A stretch of 64,000 bases of DNA from Oscillospiraceae bacterium (GCA_025757685.1 CP107220.1:87501-151500); one strand, 5' to 3'; counted from the first letter of the stretch, positions 36,266 through 44,198 are shown. Notes: generated by a model from the letters alone, not told the origin. A program made the numbers and translations.

Positions 36266-36538
36266 ATGAAACAAATCACATTCGGTGAATATAAAAATGT
36301 TATTGGAAAAGTTCTTGCACGCATTCGGACGGAGCGTGGGCTTTCTCAAAGTGAATTGGCAGCAAAAATGCAGGTTTTGGGCGTAAATATTGACCAGCAG
36401 ATGATTAGTAAAATTGAACGAAATCAAAGACAAGTTACAGATTATGAATTTGCTTGTTTTAGTTTGTGCTTGAAAGTAGATACATCCGAATTTTTACAAG
36501 ACTTTTACACAAACCTTAAAGGAAAGGGTAGCAGGTAG
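36266..36538 (+). CDS. XRE-family transcriptional regulator (90 aa)
   Basis: A single-domain lambda-repressor type protein: VLARIRTERGLSQSELAAKM (helices 1-2), a turn, then DQQMISKIERNQRQVTDYE (recognition helix and helix 4). The C-terminus is short and basic. GGAG precedes the start. The gene is divergent from the Cys-rich gene, and both starts flank the palindromic operator, so it is the likely regulator of both (inference). Confidence 0.88.
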   Translation: MKQITFGEYKNVIGKVLARIRTERGLSQSELAAKMQVLGVNIDQQMISKIERNQRQVTDYEFACFSLCLKVDTSEFLQDFYTNLKGKGSR

Positions 36539-36558
36539 AAACGGTGTACAAATATAAA

Positions 36559-36588
36559 GGGTGGCGCTAATGAGCGCTGCCTTTTTAG
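36559..36588 (+). terminator. Terminator after the XRE gene
   Basis: GGTGGCGCT, AATG loop, AGCGCTGCC, then CTTTTT. The following stretch to 36743 holds one GTAGGG-type hairpin repeat (36608-36631) and no gene. Confidence 0.75.
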
Positions 36589-36743
36589 AATGTTTACGTA
36601 GATAAACGGCGGGAGCAAGTCCTCGTCCTACGGCGTTGCAATAGAGTGTACTGCAACCTGTACTGCAACGCCACAAGGTTTTTATTTTCTCTCGTTTTTA
36701 CGCAAGCGGAAATTTGGCTTATTTAAGCCAAAAACAAAAACAG

Positions 36744-36776
36744 AAAGAAAAAAGACGGCGTAAACAAACGCCGTCT
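36744..36776 (-). terminator. Second terminator downstream of tRNA-fMet
   Basis: AGACGGCGT/ACGCCGTCT stem followed on the minus strand by T6. It directly follows the repeated tRNA 3' end at 36777-36797. Confidence 0.75.
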
Positions 36777-36887
36777 TGGTGGTTGCGGAGGTAGGACCGA
36801 GATTGCGCACTCGCTACGAAACAGTCCACCGGACTGTTCCTCCCAAATGCTTACGCATTTGGAGCCACGTGTCGTAGGTTCGAGTCC
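36777..36887. repeat. Two-hairpin element, copy 3, with tRNA-fMet fragments
   Basis: Contains a 21-bp direct copy of the tRNA-fMet 3' end (36777-36797, matching 36928-36948), the H2 hairpin AACAGTCC/GGACTGTT (36819-36838), the H1 hairpin CCAAATGC/GCATTTGG (36843-36862) and a 17-bp inverted copy of the T-arm (36871-36887 against 36945-36961). Read on the tRNA strand the order is tRNA, terminator, inverted T-arm, H1, H2, repeated tRNA end, terminator. Confidence 0.8.
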
Positions 36888-36897
36888 AAATAAATAA

Positions 36898-36928
36898 TAA
36901 AAAACAGACACCGTTTGGTGTCTGTTTT
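36898..36928 (-). terminator. Terminator of tRNA-fMet
   Basis: AAAACAGACACC, AAAC loop, GGTGTCTGTTTT with more T on the minus strand, immediately after the tRNA. Confidence 0.85.
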
Positions 36929-36930
36929 GG

Positions 36931-37006
36931 TGGTTGCGGAGGTAGGACTCGAACCTACGACCTCCGGGTTATGAGCCCGACGAGCTTCCAACTGCTCTAC
37001 TCCGCG
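36931..37006 (-). tRNA. Initiator tRNA-fMet (anticodon CAT)
   Basis: Cloverleaf with CGCGGAG/CTCCGCA acceptor arm. The unpaired C1-A72 and three G-C pairs next to the CAT anticodon loop (GGG-CTCATAA-CCC) are the initiator hallmarks. CCA is encoded. Confidence 0.94.
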
Positions 37007-37038
37007 ATATGGTTGGTGCACTTCCTCAGTGCTATATC

Positions 37039-37066
37039 ATTATAGCAGATATTTTCATTTTGTCAA
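37039..37066 (-). promoter_or_regulatory. Promoter of tRNA-fMet
   Basis: TTGACA (37061-37066), 16 bp, TATAAT (37039-37044) on the minus strand, 33 bases before the tRNA. Confidence 0.8.
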
Positions 37067-37111
37067 CACCTAAATTTTGGCAAAGAAAAAATCAATGGCG
37101 GCCCGGGCAAT

Positions 37112-37188
37112 GAAAAAGCAGCGGGCCACTGAAAACCCACTGCTCTCCCATCATCTGCCGATGATAACCTTAACCTGTGCTTAAGCAC
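37112..37188 (-). ncRNA. Candidate small RNA (about 77 nt) with own promoter and terminator
   Basis: On the minus strand TTGCCT (37218-37223), 17 bp and TATTAT (37195-37200) would start a transcript near 37188. It opens with the palindrome GTGCTTAAGCAC, then has the hairpin ATCATC-GGCA-GATGAT, and ends with a 9-bp terminator stem AGCAGTGGG/CCCGCTGCT followed by TTTTT. No open frame of note lies inside. It resembles no riboswitch that I can name. The rest of 37210-37339 shows nothing. Confidence 0.55.
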
Positions 37189-37339
37189 AAAAATATAATA
37201 CTATATTCCGGCCAAAAAGGCAAGCGAATTGCAGATATTTAACGAATTTATTTATGGTGTATCATTACAGCGGGTATAAATTTAGCTGTGCAGCGGTAGC
37301 AAAAGGCACAAAATGCCCCAATAAAATCCAAAAATAGGC

Positions 37340-37369
37340 AAAAAACAACCCTGCCGCGCGGCAGGGTTG
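37340..37369 (-). terminator. Terminator after the 310-aa membrane protein gene
   Basis: A perfect 12-bp stem CAACCCTGCCGC/GCGGCAGGGTTG with T6 on the minus strand. Confidence 0.9.
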
Positions 37370-37383
37370 CAAGCGATTTTAAC

Positions 37384-38316
37384 TTATTTTACGCGGCTGA
37401 TCTCGCCATGCTTTGCCAGATACTCGTCGCTGGCCGGGAAGTGGTTCTTGTAAGTGATGCTTACCACGGCGCTCTTGTCGCGCAGAACGGCTACATTCGC
37501 ATGGGACACATCTACGGTAACTTCCATATCATAGTCGGCCTCTACGATCATGCCGGTCTTGGTGTCGATTTTCACAACGCCGGTGCCATTCTTATAATGT
37601 ACCTTGCAGTTATCGGCAGTGGTGCCCTCAGACCAGGTCAGCGGCTTGATGCTATTAACAACGGAGTCGATGCCGCCCAGTGTATTGAAGAACCGACCCT
37701 GAGAGTCCTGACCCTTGTGGCTCATTTCAGCCATCTTAGGCTGGATCTTCATGGTGATGGTGCCGTCGCCATTGTCCTCAACTACAACAGCCAGCACATC
37801 ATCGGCAGTCAGAGAAGAGGTGACTAAGCTGTTGCCCTTCTCGTCTACATCGTCCTTCTGCACTTTGCCGGCGGTGGGAGGCAGGGCAGAGGTGCCTGCG
37901 TGAAAAATGCCGCCTACGATACCGGGTACCATGCTGTTGATGGTTTTGTTCTCATTACCGTCGATGATGACGCTGTTAATCTTTAAGTCCTCATCGCCGA
38001 TGAAGGCGCTCCAAGTCTGCTTGCCCTCCGGGGTATTGAACTCGGCGGTCTCAGCCTTGGTCTTGTTGTAGGCCTCTACATAGTACTTGACTGCGTCCTC
38101 GGCGGTGTCCATCTTAATACCGCCGTATGTACCGGCCTGAAACTCGCCGATTACGGACTTGTCCTCAGTAGCGGCGGCGTCGGCAGCTACGGGTGCGGTC
38201 TTGGCGGCAGAAAATACCACCTTAACGGCAAAGATAACTGCAACGGCAACCAGTGCGATTAACAAAATGCGGATGATCACATCCAGTGCGGATTTGCGTT
38301 TCACATTATAGCTCAT
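37384..38316 (-). CDS. Membrane-anchored exported protein, unknown function
   Basis: A 310-aa protein with a short basic N-terminus (MSYNVKRKSALD), one helix at about 14-36 and a long exported region rich in Thr, Asp and Gly. A segment at about 70-110 (EDAVKYYVEAYNKTKAE) is like the helical start of stalk or NTF2-like domains; the rest is beta-rich, with VEDNGDGTITMKIQP and TGMIVEADYDMEVTVDV. There is no lipobox. GAAAGGGGA ahead of 38316 fixes the start; the longer frame to 38442 has no support. I recognise no family. Confidence 0.7.
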   Translation of the reverse strand: MSYNVKRKSALDVIIRILLIALVAVAVIFAVKVVFSAAKTAPVAADAAATEDKSVIGEFQAGTYGGIKMDTAEDAVKYYVEAYNKTKAETAEFNTPEGKQTWSAFIGDEDLKINSVIIDGNENKTINSMVPGIVGGIFHAGTSALPPTAGKVQKDDVDEKGNSLVTSSLTADDVLAVVVEDNGDGTITMKIQPKMAEMSHKGQDSQGRFFNTLGGIDSVVNSIKPLTWSEGTTADNCKVHYKNGTGVVKIDTKTGMIVEADYDMEVTVDVSHANVAVLRDKSAVVSITYKNHFPASDEYLAKHGEISRVK

Positions 38317-38513
38317 AATAAATCCCCTTTCTACAGTATAATAACCGATAGGAACATAATTTTCAACTGCTTTTTTCAAATCTGTCCAAAAAAAATAGAA
38401 AATTCCGTTTTCGGTTGATTTTTTACAGGGAATCCAGTACACTTACAATTAGCAAGTAGTATCTAAAAATACAAAATCCAGGGATACTACCTTGCAGAAG
38501 GGGGATTTTAATT

Positions 38514-39554
38514 ATGGCGGAGACGCTGCAAAAAACCAAGAAGAAAGCCGGGCGGAAAAAACACCGTGCCGGTCGCATTGTGCTGGCGGTACTGGGGGTA
38601 CTGATCCTGGCCATTGTGATTACGGATGTGGTGGTGTGCCACCATCGGTCGGACCCGGACCACATTCAAACGTACGACACCCAAAACCCGTATGTTTTGG
38701 AACAGACAGACATTTCCGGCCACCGCAGCGGCGGCGGGATCGAACCGGAGGAGACTCTGCGTGCCTTTAAGAATTGCGCCGAGAACCCGGACTTCTCCAT
38801 TGATGTGTTTGAGTTTGATCTGCATGTCACCAAGGACGATGTGCTGGTGCTGCTTCATGACGACACGGTGGACCGCACCTCGGACAGCCAGCAGGTGTTT
38901 GGCGAGAAAGATGTGCGCCCGGAGAACAAGACTTATGACGAACTGCGCCAGTTGAATATGGGCGCTCAGTTTGAGACGGAAAGCGGCGAAAAGCCCTATG
39001 CGAACCTGCATGGGGATCAGGTGCCGGACGATCTGCGTATTTTGCGGGTGGAGGACGCGTTGGATTACCTGATCGCACAGGGCAAGGGCGAATATAAGTA
39101 TATTATCGAGATTAAAAACAGCGGCGATTTGGGCACCCACGGTGTGGACCTGCTCTATAATATTATGAAAGAGCGCGGAATTATCGACCGGGTGATCTTC
39201 GGCACCTTCCATAAGGAAGTGAGCGCCTATGTGGACGCCACTTATAAGGATATGACCCGCAGCACTTCCATTGCCGAGGTGGCGGAATTCTGGGCTGCAG
39301 CCCTGCGCAATGACGAGAATTACACGCCGCCCTGCAAGGTGCTGCAAATTCCCTATTGCGCGCCGTACAAGAACCTGGGCTTCAACCTGGGCACAGCCAC
39401 GGTAATCAATTATGCCCACGCCCACGATATGGCCGTGCAGTATTGGACAGTGAACGACCCGGAGGACATGGCCTACCTGGTGGATTTGGGCGCCGATTGC
39501 ATTATGTCCGATTACCCGGATAAGCTTTATGATACCATGCAGGATAAGGCGTAA
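38514..39554 (+). CDS. Membrane-anchored glycerophosphodiester phosphodiesterase
   Basis: A 346-aa protein with a basic start, a membrane helix at about 20-42, then a GDPD TIM barrel. Key blocks are GHRSGGGIEPEETLRAF (usual GHRG...PENT with changes), VFEFDLHVTKDDVLVLLHDDTVDRTS (metal and catalytic His), YIIEIKNSG and the C-terminal VQYWTVNDPEDMAYLVDLGADCIMSDYP. It should cleave glycerophosphodiesters or lipoteichoic acid-type polymers outside the cell. AAGGGGG precedes the start. Divergent from the 310-aa protein gene. Confidence 0.85.
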   Translation: MAETLQKTKKKAGRKKHRAGRIVLAVLGVLILAIVITDVVVCHHRSDPDHIQTYDTQNPYVLEQTDISGHRSGGGIEPEETLRAFKNCAENPDFSIDVFEFDLHVTKDDVLVLLHDDTVDRTSDSQQVFGEKDVRPENKTYDELRQLNMGAQFETESGEKPYANLHGDQVPDDLRILRVEDALDYLIAQGKGEYKYIIEIKNSGDLGTHGVDLLYNIMKERGIIDRVIFGTFHKEVSAYVDATYKDMTRSTSIAEVAEFWAAALRNDENYTPPCKVLQIPYCAPYKNLGFNLGTATVINYAHAHDMAVQYWTVNDPEDMAYLVDLGADCIMSDYPDKLYDTMQDKA

Positions 39555-39593
39555 ATATCCGGCGATGGTGAAAACAGAATAGAATCAGTGTGT

Positions 39594-39622
39594 ACCGGTC
39601 GGCATTAGTCGGCCGGTATTTT
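39594..39622 (+). terminator. Terminator after the GDPD gene
   Basis: ACCGGTCGGC/GTCGGCCGGT-type stem followed by ATTTT. Confidence 0.65.
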
Positions 39623-39702
39623 GCGCGGTAATTGACCTGCAAAGTACAGCGGGAGTAAGGTACCTTTCTATGAGGATTTGTGACCGATGTAATATATGAT
39701 TT

Positions 39703-39905
39703 GTAGGGCACGATGCCCACATCGTGCCGCAATCCCTCAGTCACTTCGTGACAGCGCCTAACTGGCGTCCGTCCCCTTTGTCGCTGCGCGACATCTCCCC
39801 GCACTGCGGGGAGTCACCCTTTGCAAGGGAGCCTAAGAGGATGAAACCGATTTGCCTCCCTTGTAAAGGGAGGTGGCTGCGAGCCTGCGAGCAGACGGAG
39901 GGATT
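39703..39905. repeat. Composite of three intergenic repeats
   Basis: A GTAGGG-type hairpin (39703-39727), a long-form multi-hairpin repeat in reverse orientation (39730-39834, same modules as 5893-6000) and a short-form copy (39850-39905, close to 21244-21298) follow each other. The stretch 39623-39967 otherwise holds no gene. Confidence 0.7.
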
Positions 39906-39967
39906 ATGCCGTTTGTATTTTCCGCAGATAGCTTGCTCCTGCCGTGATTGCATAAGGGCAAAAAGAA

Positions 39968-39996
39968 AAGGAACGGCATTGCCGTTCCTTTTTGCT
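39968..39996. terminator. Terminator after the ABC transporter operon
   Basis: AAGGAACGGC/GCCGTTCCTT stem with T-rich flanks on both strands. Confidence 0.8.
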
Positions 39997-40008
39997 ATAC
40001 ACGATGGA

Positions 40009-40731
40009 TTACAGTACCTTATCCAGGAAGGTGGTTAGGCGCTCGGCCTTGGGGTGGTCGAATATATTCGTGGGGGTGCCTTCTTCCAGCACCTTGCCGT
40101 CGTCCATAAACAGCACCCGGCTGGCAACCTCCTTGGCAAAGCCCATCTCGTGGGTGACCACCACCATGGTCATACCGTCGTTGGCCAGTTCTTTCATCAG
40201 ATCCAGCACCTCACCCACCATTTCCGGGTCCAGGGCGGAGGTGGGCTCATCAAAGAGCATCACCTTAGGGTTCATGGCCAGAGAGCGCACGATGGCGATT
40301 CGCTGCTTTTGGCCGCCGGAAAGCATGGAGGGATAGGCGTCTGCCTTATCCCGCAGGCCGATCCGATCCAGCAGGCGCAGGGCGTTCTCGTTGGCCTCCT
40401 CCTTGTTCATCAGCTTCAGCTGAATGGGGGCCAGGGTAATGTTGCCCAGCACGGTCTTGTTGTTAAACAGGTTAAAGTGCTGAAACACCATGCCCATACT
40501 GCGGCGCACCCGGTTGATGTCCGTCTTTTTATCCGTAATGCACTGGCCGTCAAACCAGATTTGACCGGAGGTGGGGGTTTCCAGCAAATTCAGGCACCGC
40601 AAAAAGGTGCTCTTGCCAGAGCCGGAGGGGCCGATCACTACGATCTTTTCGCCCTTTTCGATGTTTTCGTCTATGCCTTTCAGCACTTCCAGCTTACCAA
40701 AGCTTTTGTGCAGGTCAGATACCTTTATCAC
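40009..40731 (-). CDS. Polar amino-acid ABC transporter, ATP-binding protein (GlnQ-like)
   Basis: A 240-aa ATPase of the polar amino acid uptake family. Walker A GPSGSGKST, Q-loop QHFNLFNNKTVLGN, signature LSGGQKQRIAI, Walker B VMLFDEPTSALDPE and switch VVVTHEMGFAKEVA. The start is a GTG at 40731 that overlaps the permease gene by 17 nt. The substrate cannot be told from the ATPase. Confidence 0.93.
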   Translation of the reverse strand: MIKVSDLHKSFGKLEVLKGIDENIEKGEKIVVIGPSGSGKSTFLRCLNLLETPTSGQIWFDGQCITDKKTDINRVRRSMGMVFQHFNLFNNKTVLGNITLAPIQLKLMNKEEANENALRLLDRIGLRDKADAYPSMLSGGQKQRIAIVRSLAMNPKVMLFDEPTSALDPEMVGEVLDLMKELANDGMTMVVVTHEMGFAKEVASRVLFMDDGKVLEEGTPTNIFDHPKAERLTTFLDKVL

Positions 40732-41425
40732 TTTTTCTCAGGCTCCTTTCCATCAACTTAATGCCCAGGGTGATTACCAGTACGATCACAATGTAGATCA
40801 GAGCCATCACCAAGTAGGGGATCATAAATTCGTAGCTGTTGGAGCCAATGCGGTTAAACGCAACATACAGGTCCATAGCGCCTACGAAGCTGACCACCGA
40901 GGTCTCTTTGATCAGCGAGATAAACTCGTTGCCCAGCGTGGGCAAAATATTCTTGACCGCTTGGGGAATTACAATCTTCATCATGGTGGTGGCGTAGCTC
41001 AGACCAATGGCCCGGCCGCCCTCCATCTGCCCACTGTCTACGGACAGAATACCGGCGCGCATGATTTCGGAGATATAGGCGGCGGAGTTCATACCGAAGA
41101 CCACCACGGCTACGGCCACGGAGTTCATGTGCAGGTTCATCAGCGGCATCAGCACATAGTAGAATACCAGCAGCTGTACCACAATGGGGGTGCCTCGGAA
41201 CAGGCCCACATACAGCCCGGACAGACCGTTAAAGAACTTAGCCACCGGATTGGTGCGTGGAATAACCCGGGTGGTGGCGATCACGGTGCCGAAAACGATA
41301 CCGATCAGCAGGCCCAGCATGGCGATCTCCGCCGTATTGCGCAGGCCAAGCAGTACCGTCTTGTAGCCGTCGTGATGAATAAAGTAGTCAAGGAAAACCT
41401 GAACTTTGTTGCTAAAATTATCCAT
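40715..41425 (-). CDS. Polar amino-acid ABC transporter, permease
   Basis: A 236-aa HisM/GlnP-type permease with five or six helices and the EAA-loop GGRAIGLSYATTMMKIVIPQA. GLFRGTPIVVQLLVFYY is the family signature around residue 80. The ATG at 41425 is preferred over a TTG at 41446; its ribosome site is weak (GGGAC). A GC-rich hairpin with T6 (41461-41492) precedes the gene. Confidence 0.92.
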   Translation of the reverse strand: MDNFSNKVQVFLDYFIHHDGYKTVLLGLRNTAEIAMLGLLIGIVFGTVIATTRVIPRTNPVAKFFNGLSGLYVGLFRGTPIVVQLLVFYYVLMPLMNLHMNSVAVAVVVFGMNSAAYISEIMRAGILSVDSGQMEGGRAIGLSYATTMMKIVIPQAVKNILPTLGNEFISLIKETSVVSFVGAMDLYVAFNRIGSNSYEFMIPYLVMALIYIVIVLVITLGIKLMERSLRKSDKGI

Positions 41426-41460
41426 AAGTTGCGTCCCTGCCGCCAAGGCGGCTTCTTGTC

Positions 41461-41492
41461 AAAAAATGCCCCACCCCCGTGCGGGGGTGAGG
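41461..41492 (-). terminator. Attenuating terminator between binding protein and permease genes
   Basis: On the minus strand CACCCCC, a GCAC loop, GGGGGTG, then GGGGCATTTTTT. It should make the binding protein message more abundant than the permease/ATPase message. Confidence 0.7.
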
Positions 41493-41522
41493 TGCGGATT
41501 CGTCTTTGTTTATTTGACCTGA

Positions 41523-42413
41523 TTATGCCACATTGTTGATGGCGGTGGTGATGGCAGCTGCCGGTGCGGCATCTACGATCACATAATTCAGGTTGCCGTT
41601 GATCAGGTCCTGCATAGCCAGAGAGGCGTTGTCATAACCAACGAACTGTGCCTTCAAACCGGCAAAGCCCATATCCTCGCTGCCCTGTACATAGGACTGA
41701 CCGGTGGTGCCGTTCTGGCCGCCGATCTTCACGTTGCTGTCCAGGCCGTTCAGGATCTTCTCCACATCTTCCTTGGTCTTGCAAGCGTCAAAGGTGGTGT
41801 CGTCGCCCTTTACAACCACTTTCTGAGAAGCGGAATAATAAGAGTCGGTAAAGTCTACCTGCTTTGCGCGGGTCTCGTTGACGGTCAAGCCGGCCATAGC
41901 GATGTCGCACTTCTGCTGCTGCACGGAGGTAACCACGGCCTCAAACTTCATGTCCTTGATTACCAGCTCTTTGCCCAGGCTGTCTGCCAGTGCTTTGGCA
42001 ATCTCCATGTCAATGCCGTAGAAGGTGTCGCCCTTCTTGTACTCAAAAGGCTCAAACTCGGCGTTGGTGGCAACCACCAGCTGATCCTTGGCGCTGTCCT
42101 CGGCGGCGCTGGTCACGCCTGCCGGCTCACCGCTGCCAAAGTAGTGATTGCAGATTTCGTCCAGCTTGCCGTTTTTTTTGAGCTCTTTGATGAAAGCGTT
42201 GGCCTTCTCTTTCAGCTCCGGCTGCTTTTTGTCCACGCCAAAGGCGTATTCCTCGTCAGACAGTGCAATGTCGATCACCTTGACCTTCTGGGTCTTGGCG
42301 GCCTCTGTGGTGCCCTTGTCATCCTTGCCGCTGTTAGAGGAGCAAGCGGCGAAAGACGCAGCCACAAACAGGACAGCCAGCACCAGGGCAATGACTTTGT
42401 TAAACTTCTTCAT
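41523..42413 (-). CDS. Amino-acid ABC transporter binding lipoprotein, apparently circularly permuted
   Basis: A 296-aa lipoprotein (lipobox FAAC, Cys24). Residues about 42-92 (VKVIDIALSDEEYAFGVDKK through KLDEICNHYFG) look like the usual C-terminal end of a family 3 binding protein. After a linker, the normal N-terminal start follows (QLVVATNAEFEPFEY at about 111), then YGIDMEIAKALAD, CDIAMAGLTVNETR and VDFTDSYYSASQ, and the protein stops right after NYVIVDAAPAAAITTAINNVA, where the missing C-terminal part would normally continue. Fold and function should be kept. Encoded first, before the permease and ATPase. Confidence 0.85.
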   Translation of the reverse strand: MKKFNKVIALVLAVLFVAASFAACSSNSGKDDKGTTEAAKTQKVKVIDIALSDEEYAFGVDKKQPELKEKANAFIKELKKNGKLDEICNHYFGSGEPAGVTSAAEDSAKDQLVVATNAEFEPFEYKKGDTFYGIDMEIAKALADSLGKELVIKDMKFEAVVTSVQQQKCDIAMAGLTVNETRAKQVDFTDSYYSASQKVVVKGDDTTFDACKTKEDVEKILNGLDSNVKIGGQNGTTGQSYVQGSEDMGFAGLKAQFVGYDNASLAMQDLINGNLNYVIVDAAPAAAITTAINNVA

Positions 42414-42481
42414 TGTTTTGTACCTATCCTTTCAAAAAATTGCCGTACAGATACTCATAAATATACGGTTTATCGTGGTTC

Positions 42482-42510
42482 ACTGTAGCACATTCCCGTG
42501 GAAAATGCAA
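42482..42510 (-). promoter_or_regulatory. Promoter of the amino-acid ABC transporter operon
   Basis: TTGCAT (42505-42510), 17 bp, TACAGT (42482-42487) on the minus strand, about 70 bases before the binding protein gene. Confidence 0.6.
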
Positions 42511-42629
42511 GAGCTTTCCATAGATTATACGCATAAATATGCAGTCTTTGCATAGCGAATGTATAGGCGCACAAAAAGGGGCGAAAAACAATACGCTTTT
42601 TTGTGCAATGTAGCATAAATCCGCTGCCG

Positions 42630-42658
42630 TTGACGAACGCCTGCCGGGGCGCTATAAT
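42630..42658 (+). promoter_or_regulatory. Promoter of the FucI-like isomerase gene
   Basis: TTGACG (42630-42635), 17 bp, TATAAT (42653-42658), 56 bases before the start. Confidence 0.75.
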
Positions 42659-42713
42659 AAGTAATAAATCACGCCCGCCCGGCAAGGGGGGTAGATAAGA
42701 GAGGTACAGTGTG

Positions 42714-44183
42714 ATGATGACAAATATTCCTGAGCTGAAGCTGGGACTGGTGAGCGTGTCCCGAGACTGCTTCCCCATGGCGCTGTCCGTTGGACGGCGA
42801 GACGCATTGGCGGCAGCCTATGCCAAGTACGGCATGCTGCACAACTGCCCGGTGTGTATAGAAAGTGAGACGGATGTGGCGCCGGCTTTAGCAGACTTAA
42901 AGGCTGCCGGGGTCAACGCCTTAGTGATCTTCCTGGGCAACTTCGGTCCGGAGACGGCAGAGACCACTCTGGCCAAGCAGTTTGACGGCCCTGTGATGTT
43001 TTGCGCAGCGGCGGAGGAGAGCGGCGACAGCCTGCTGGACGGCCGCGGCGACGCCTACTGCGGTATGCTCAATGCGTCCTATAATTTGAACTTGCGTGGC
43101 GTGCAGGCGTATATTCCCCAGTACCCGGTGGGTACGGCAGCGGACTGTGCCGCCATGATCCGGGATTTTGTACCGGTGGCAACGGCGCTGCTGGCACTGT
43201 CTGATTTGAAGATCATTTCCTTCGGCCCCCGTCCCCAGGACTTTTTGGCCTGCAACGCGCCTATCGCACCCCTGCACCGGCTGGGCATTGAGATTGAGGA
43301 GAACAGCGAGCTGGATCTGTACGCTGCGTTCCACGCCCACGCCGGGGACGCCCGCATTCCAGATGTGGTAGCGGAGATGGAGGAAGAGCTGGGCGAGGGC
43401 AATAAGAAGCCGGAGATCCTGGCCAAGCTGGCGCAGTACGAGCTGACTCTGCTGGACTGGGTGGAGACCCACAAGGGCGCGCGCAAGTATGTGGCCATTG
43501 CCGGCAAGTGCTGGCCTGCATTCCAGACGGAGTTCCAGTTTGTGCCCTGTTATGTAAACAGCCGCCTGACCGCCAAGGGCATTCCCGTGTCCTGCGAGGT
43601 GGATATTTACGGCGTGCTGTCCGAGTTTATCGGCACCTGCGTCAGTCGGGACGCGGTGACCCTGCTGGATATTAACAACAGCGTGCCGGCCGATCTGTAT
43701 GCGGAGAAGATCAAGAATGCGTATCCGTACAGCCTAACCGATACTTTTATGGGCTTCCACTGCGGCAACACTCCGGCCTGCAAGCTGTCCACCTGCGAGA
43801 TGAAATACCAGAAAATCATGGCGCGCACCCTGCCGGTGGAGTACACCAACGGCACCCTGGAGGGGGATATTGCCCCCGGTCCCATCACCTTCTTCCGGCT
43901 CCAGTCCACGGCGGATTGCCGGCTGCGGGGCTATGTGGCAGAGGGCGAGGTGCTGCCGGTACCTACCCGCTCCTTTGGCGGCATCGGCGTGTTTGCCATT
44001 CCCCAAATGGGTCGGTTCTATCGCCATGTGCTCATTGAAAAGAACTTCCCCCACCATGGGGCAGTGGTTTTTGGCCATTACGGCAAGGCCATCTTTGATG
44101 TGCTGCGGTGCCTGGGCGTTACCGATGTGGGCTTTAATCAGCCCCAGGGTATGCTCTATCCTACGGAAAATCCTTTTGCGTAA
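42714..44183 (+). CDS. L-fucose/L-arabinose isomerase-family protein
   Basis: A 489-aa protein of the FucI/AraA fold: N-terminal Rossmann-like half (VNALVIFLGNFGPET near 64-78), a middle domain with ISFGPRPQDF, and a C-terminal half with CWPAFQTEFQFVPC, a metal-binding glutamate in SCEVDIYGVLSEFIG, DFMG-like TFMGFHCGNTPACKL and a late histidine in FPHHGAVVFGHYGKA. It is shorter than FucI (about 590) and close to the 'fucose isomerase-like' group. Sugar substrate unknown; a GH95-like fucosidase at 61137 makes fucose possible. AGAGG lies nine bases before ATG 42714; GTG 42711 and ATG 42717 are alternatives. It stands alone between terminators. Confidence 0.78.
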   Translation: MMTNIPELKLGLVSVSRDCFPMALSVGRRDALAAAYAKYGMLHNCPVCIESETDVAPALADLKAAGVNALVIFLGNFGPETAETTLAKQFDGPVMFCAAAEESGDSLLDGRGDAYCGMLNASYNLNLRGVQAYIPQYPVGTAADCAAMIRDFVPVATALLALSDLKIISFGPRPQDFLACNAPIAPLHRLGIEIEENSELDLYAAFHAHAGDARIPDVVAEMEEELGEGNKKPEILAKLAQYELTLLDWVETHKGARKYVAIAGKCWPAFQTEFQFVPCYVNSRLTAKGIPVSCEVDIYGVLSEFIGTCVSRDAVTLLDINNSVPADLYAEKIKNAYPYSLTDTFMGFHCGNTPACKLSTCEMKYQKIMARTLPVEYTNGTLEGDIAPGPITFFRLQSTADCRLRGYVAEGEVLPVPTRSFGGIGVFAIPQMGRFYRHVLIEKNFPHHGAVVFGHYGKAIFDVLRCLGVTDVGFNQPQGMLYPTENPFA

Positions 44184-44198
44184 AAGCGGGTGTCCGTC

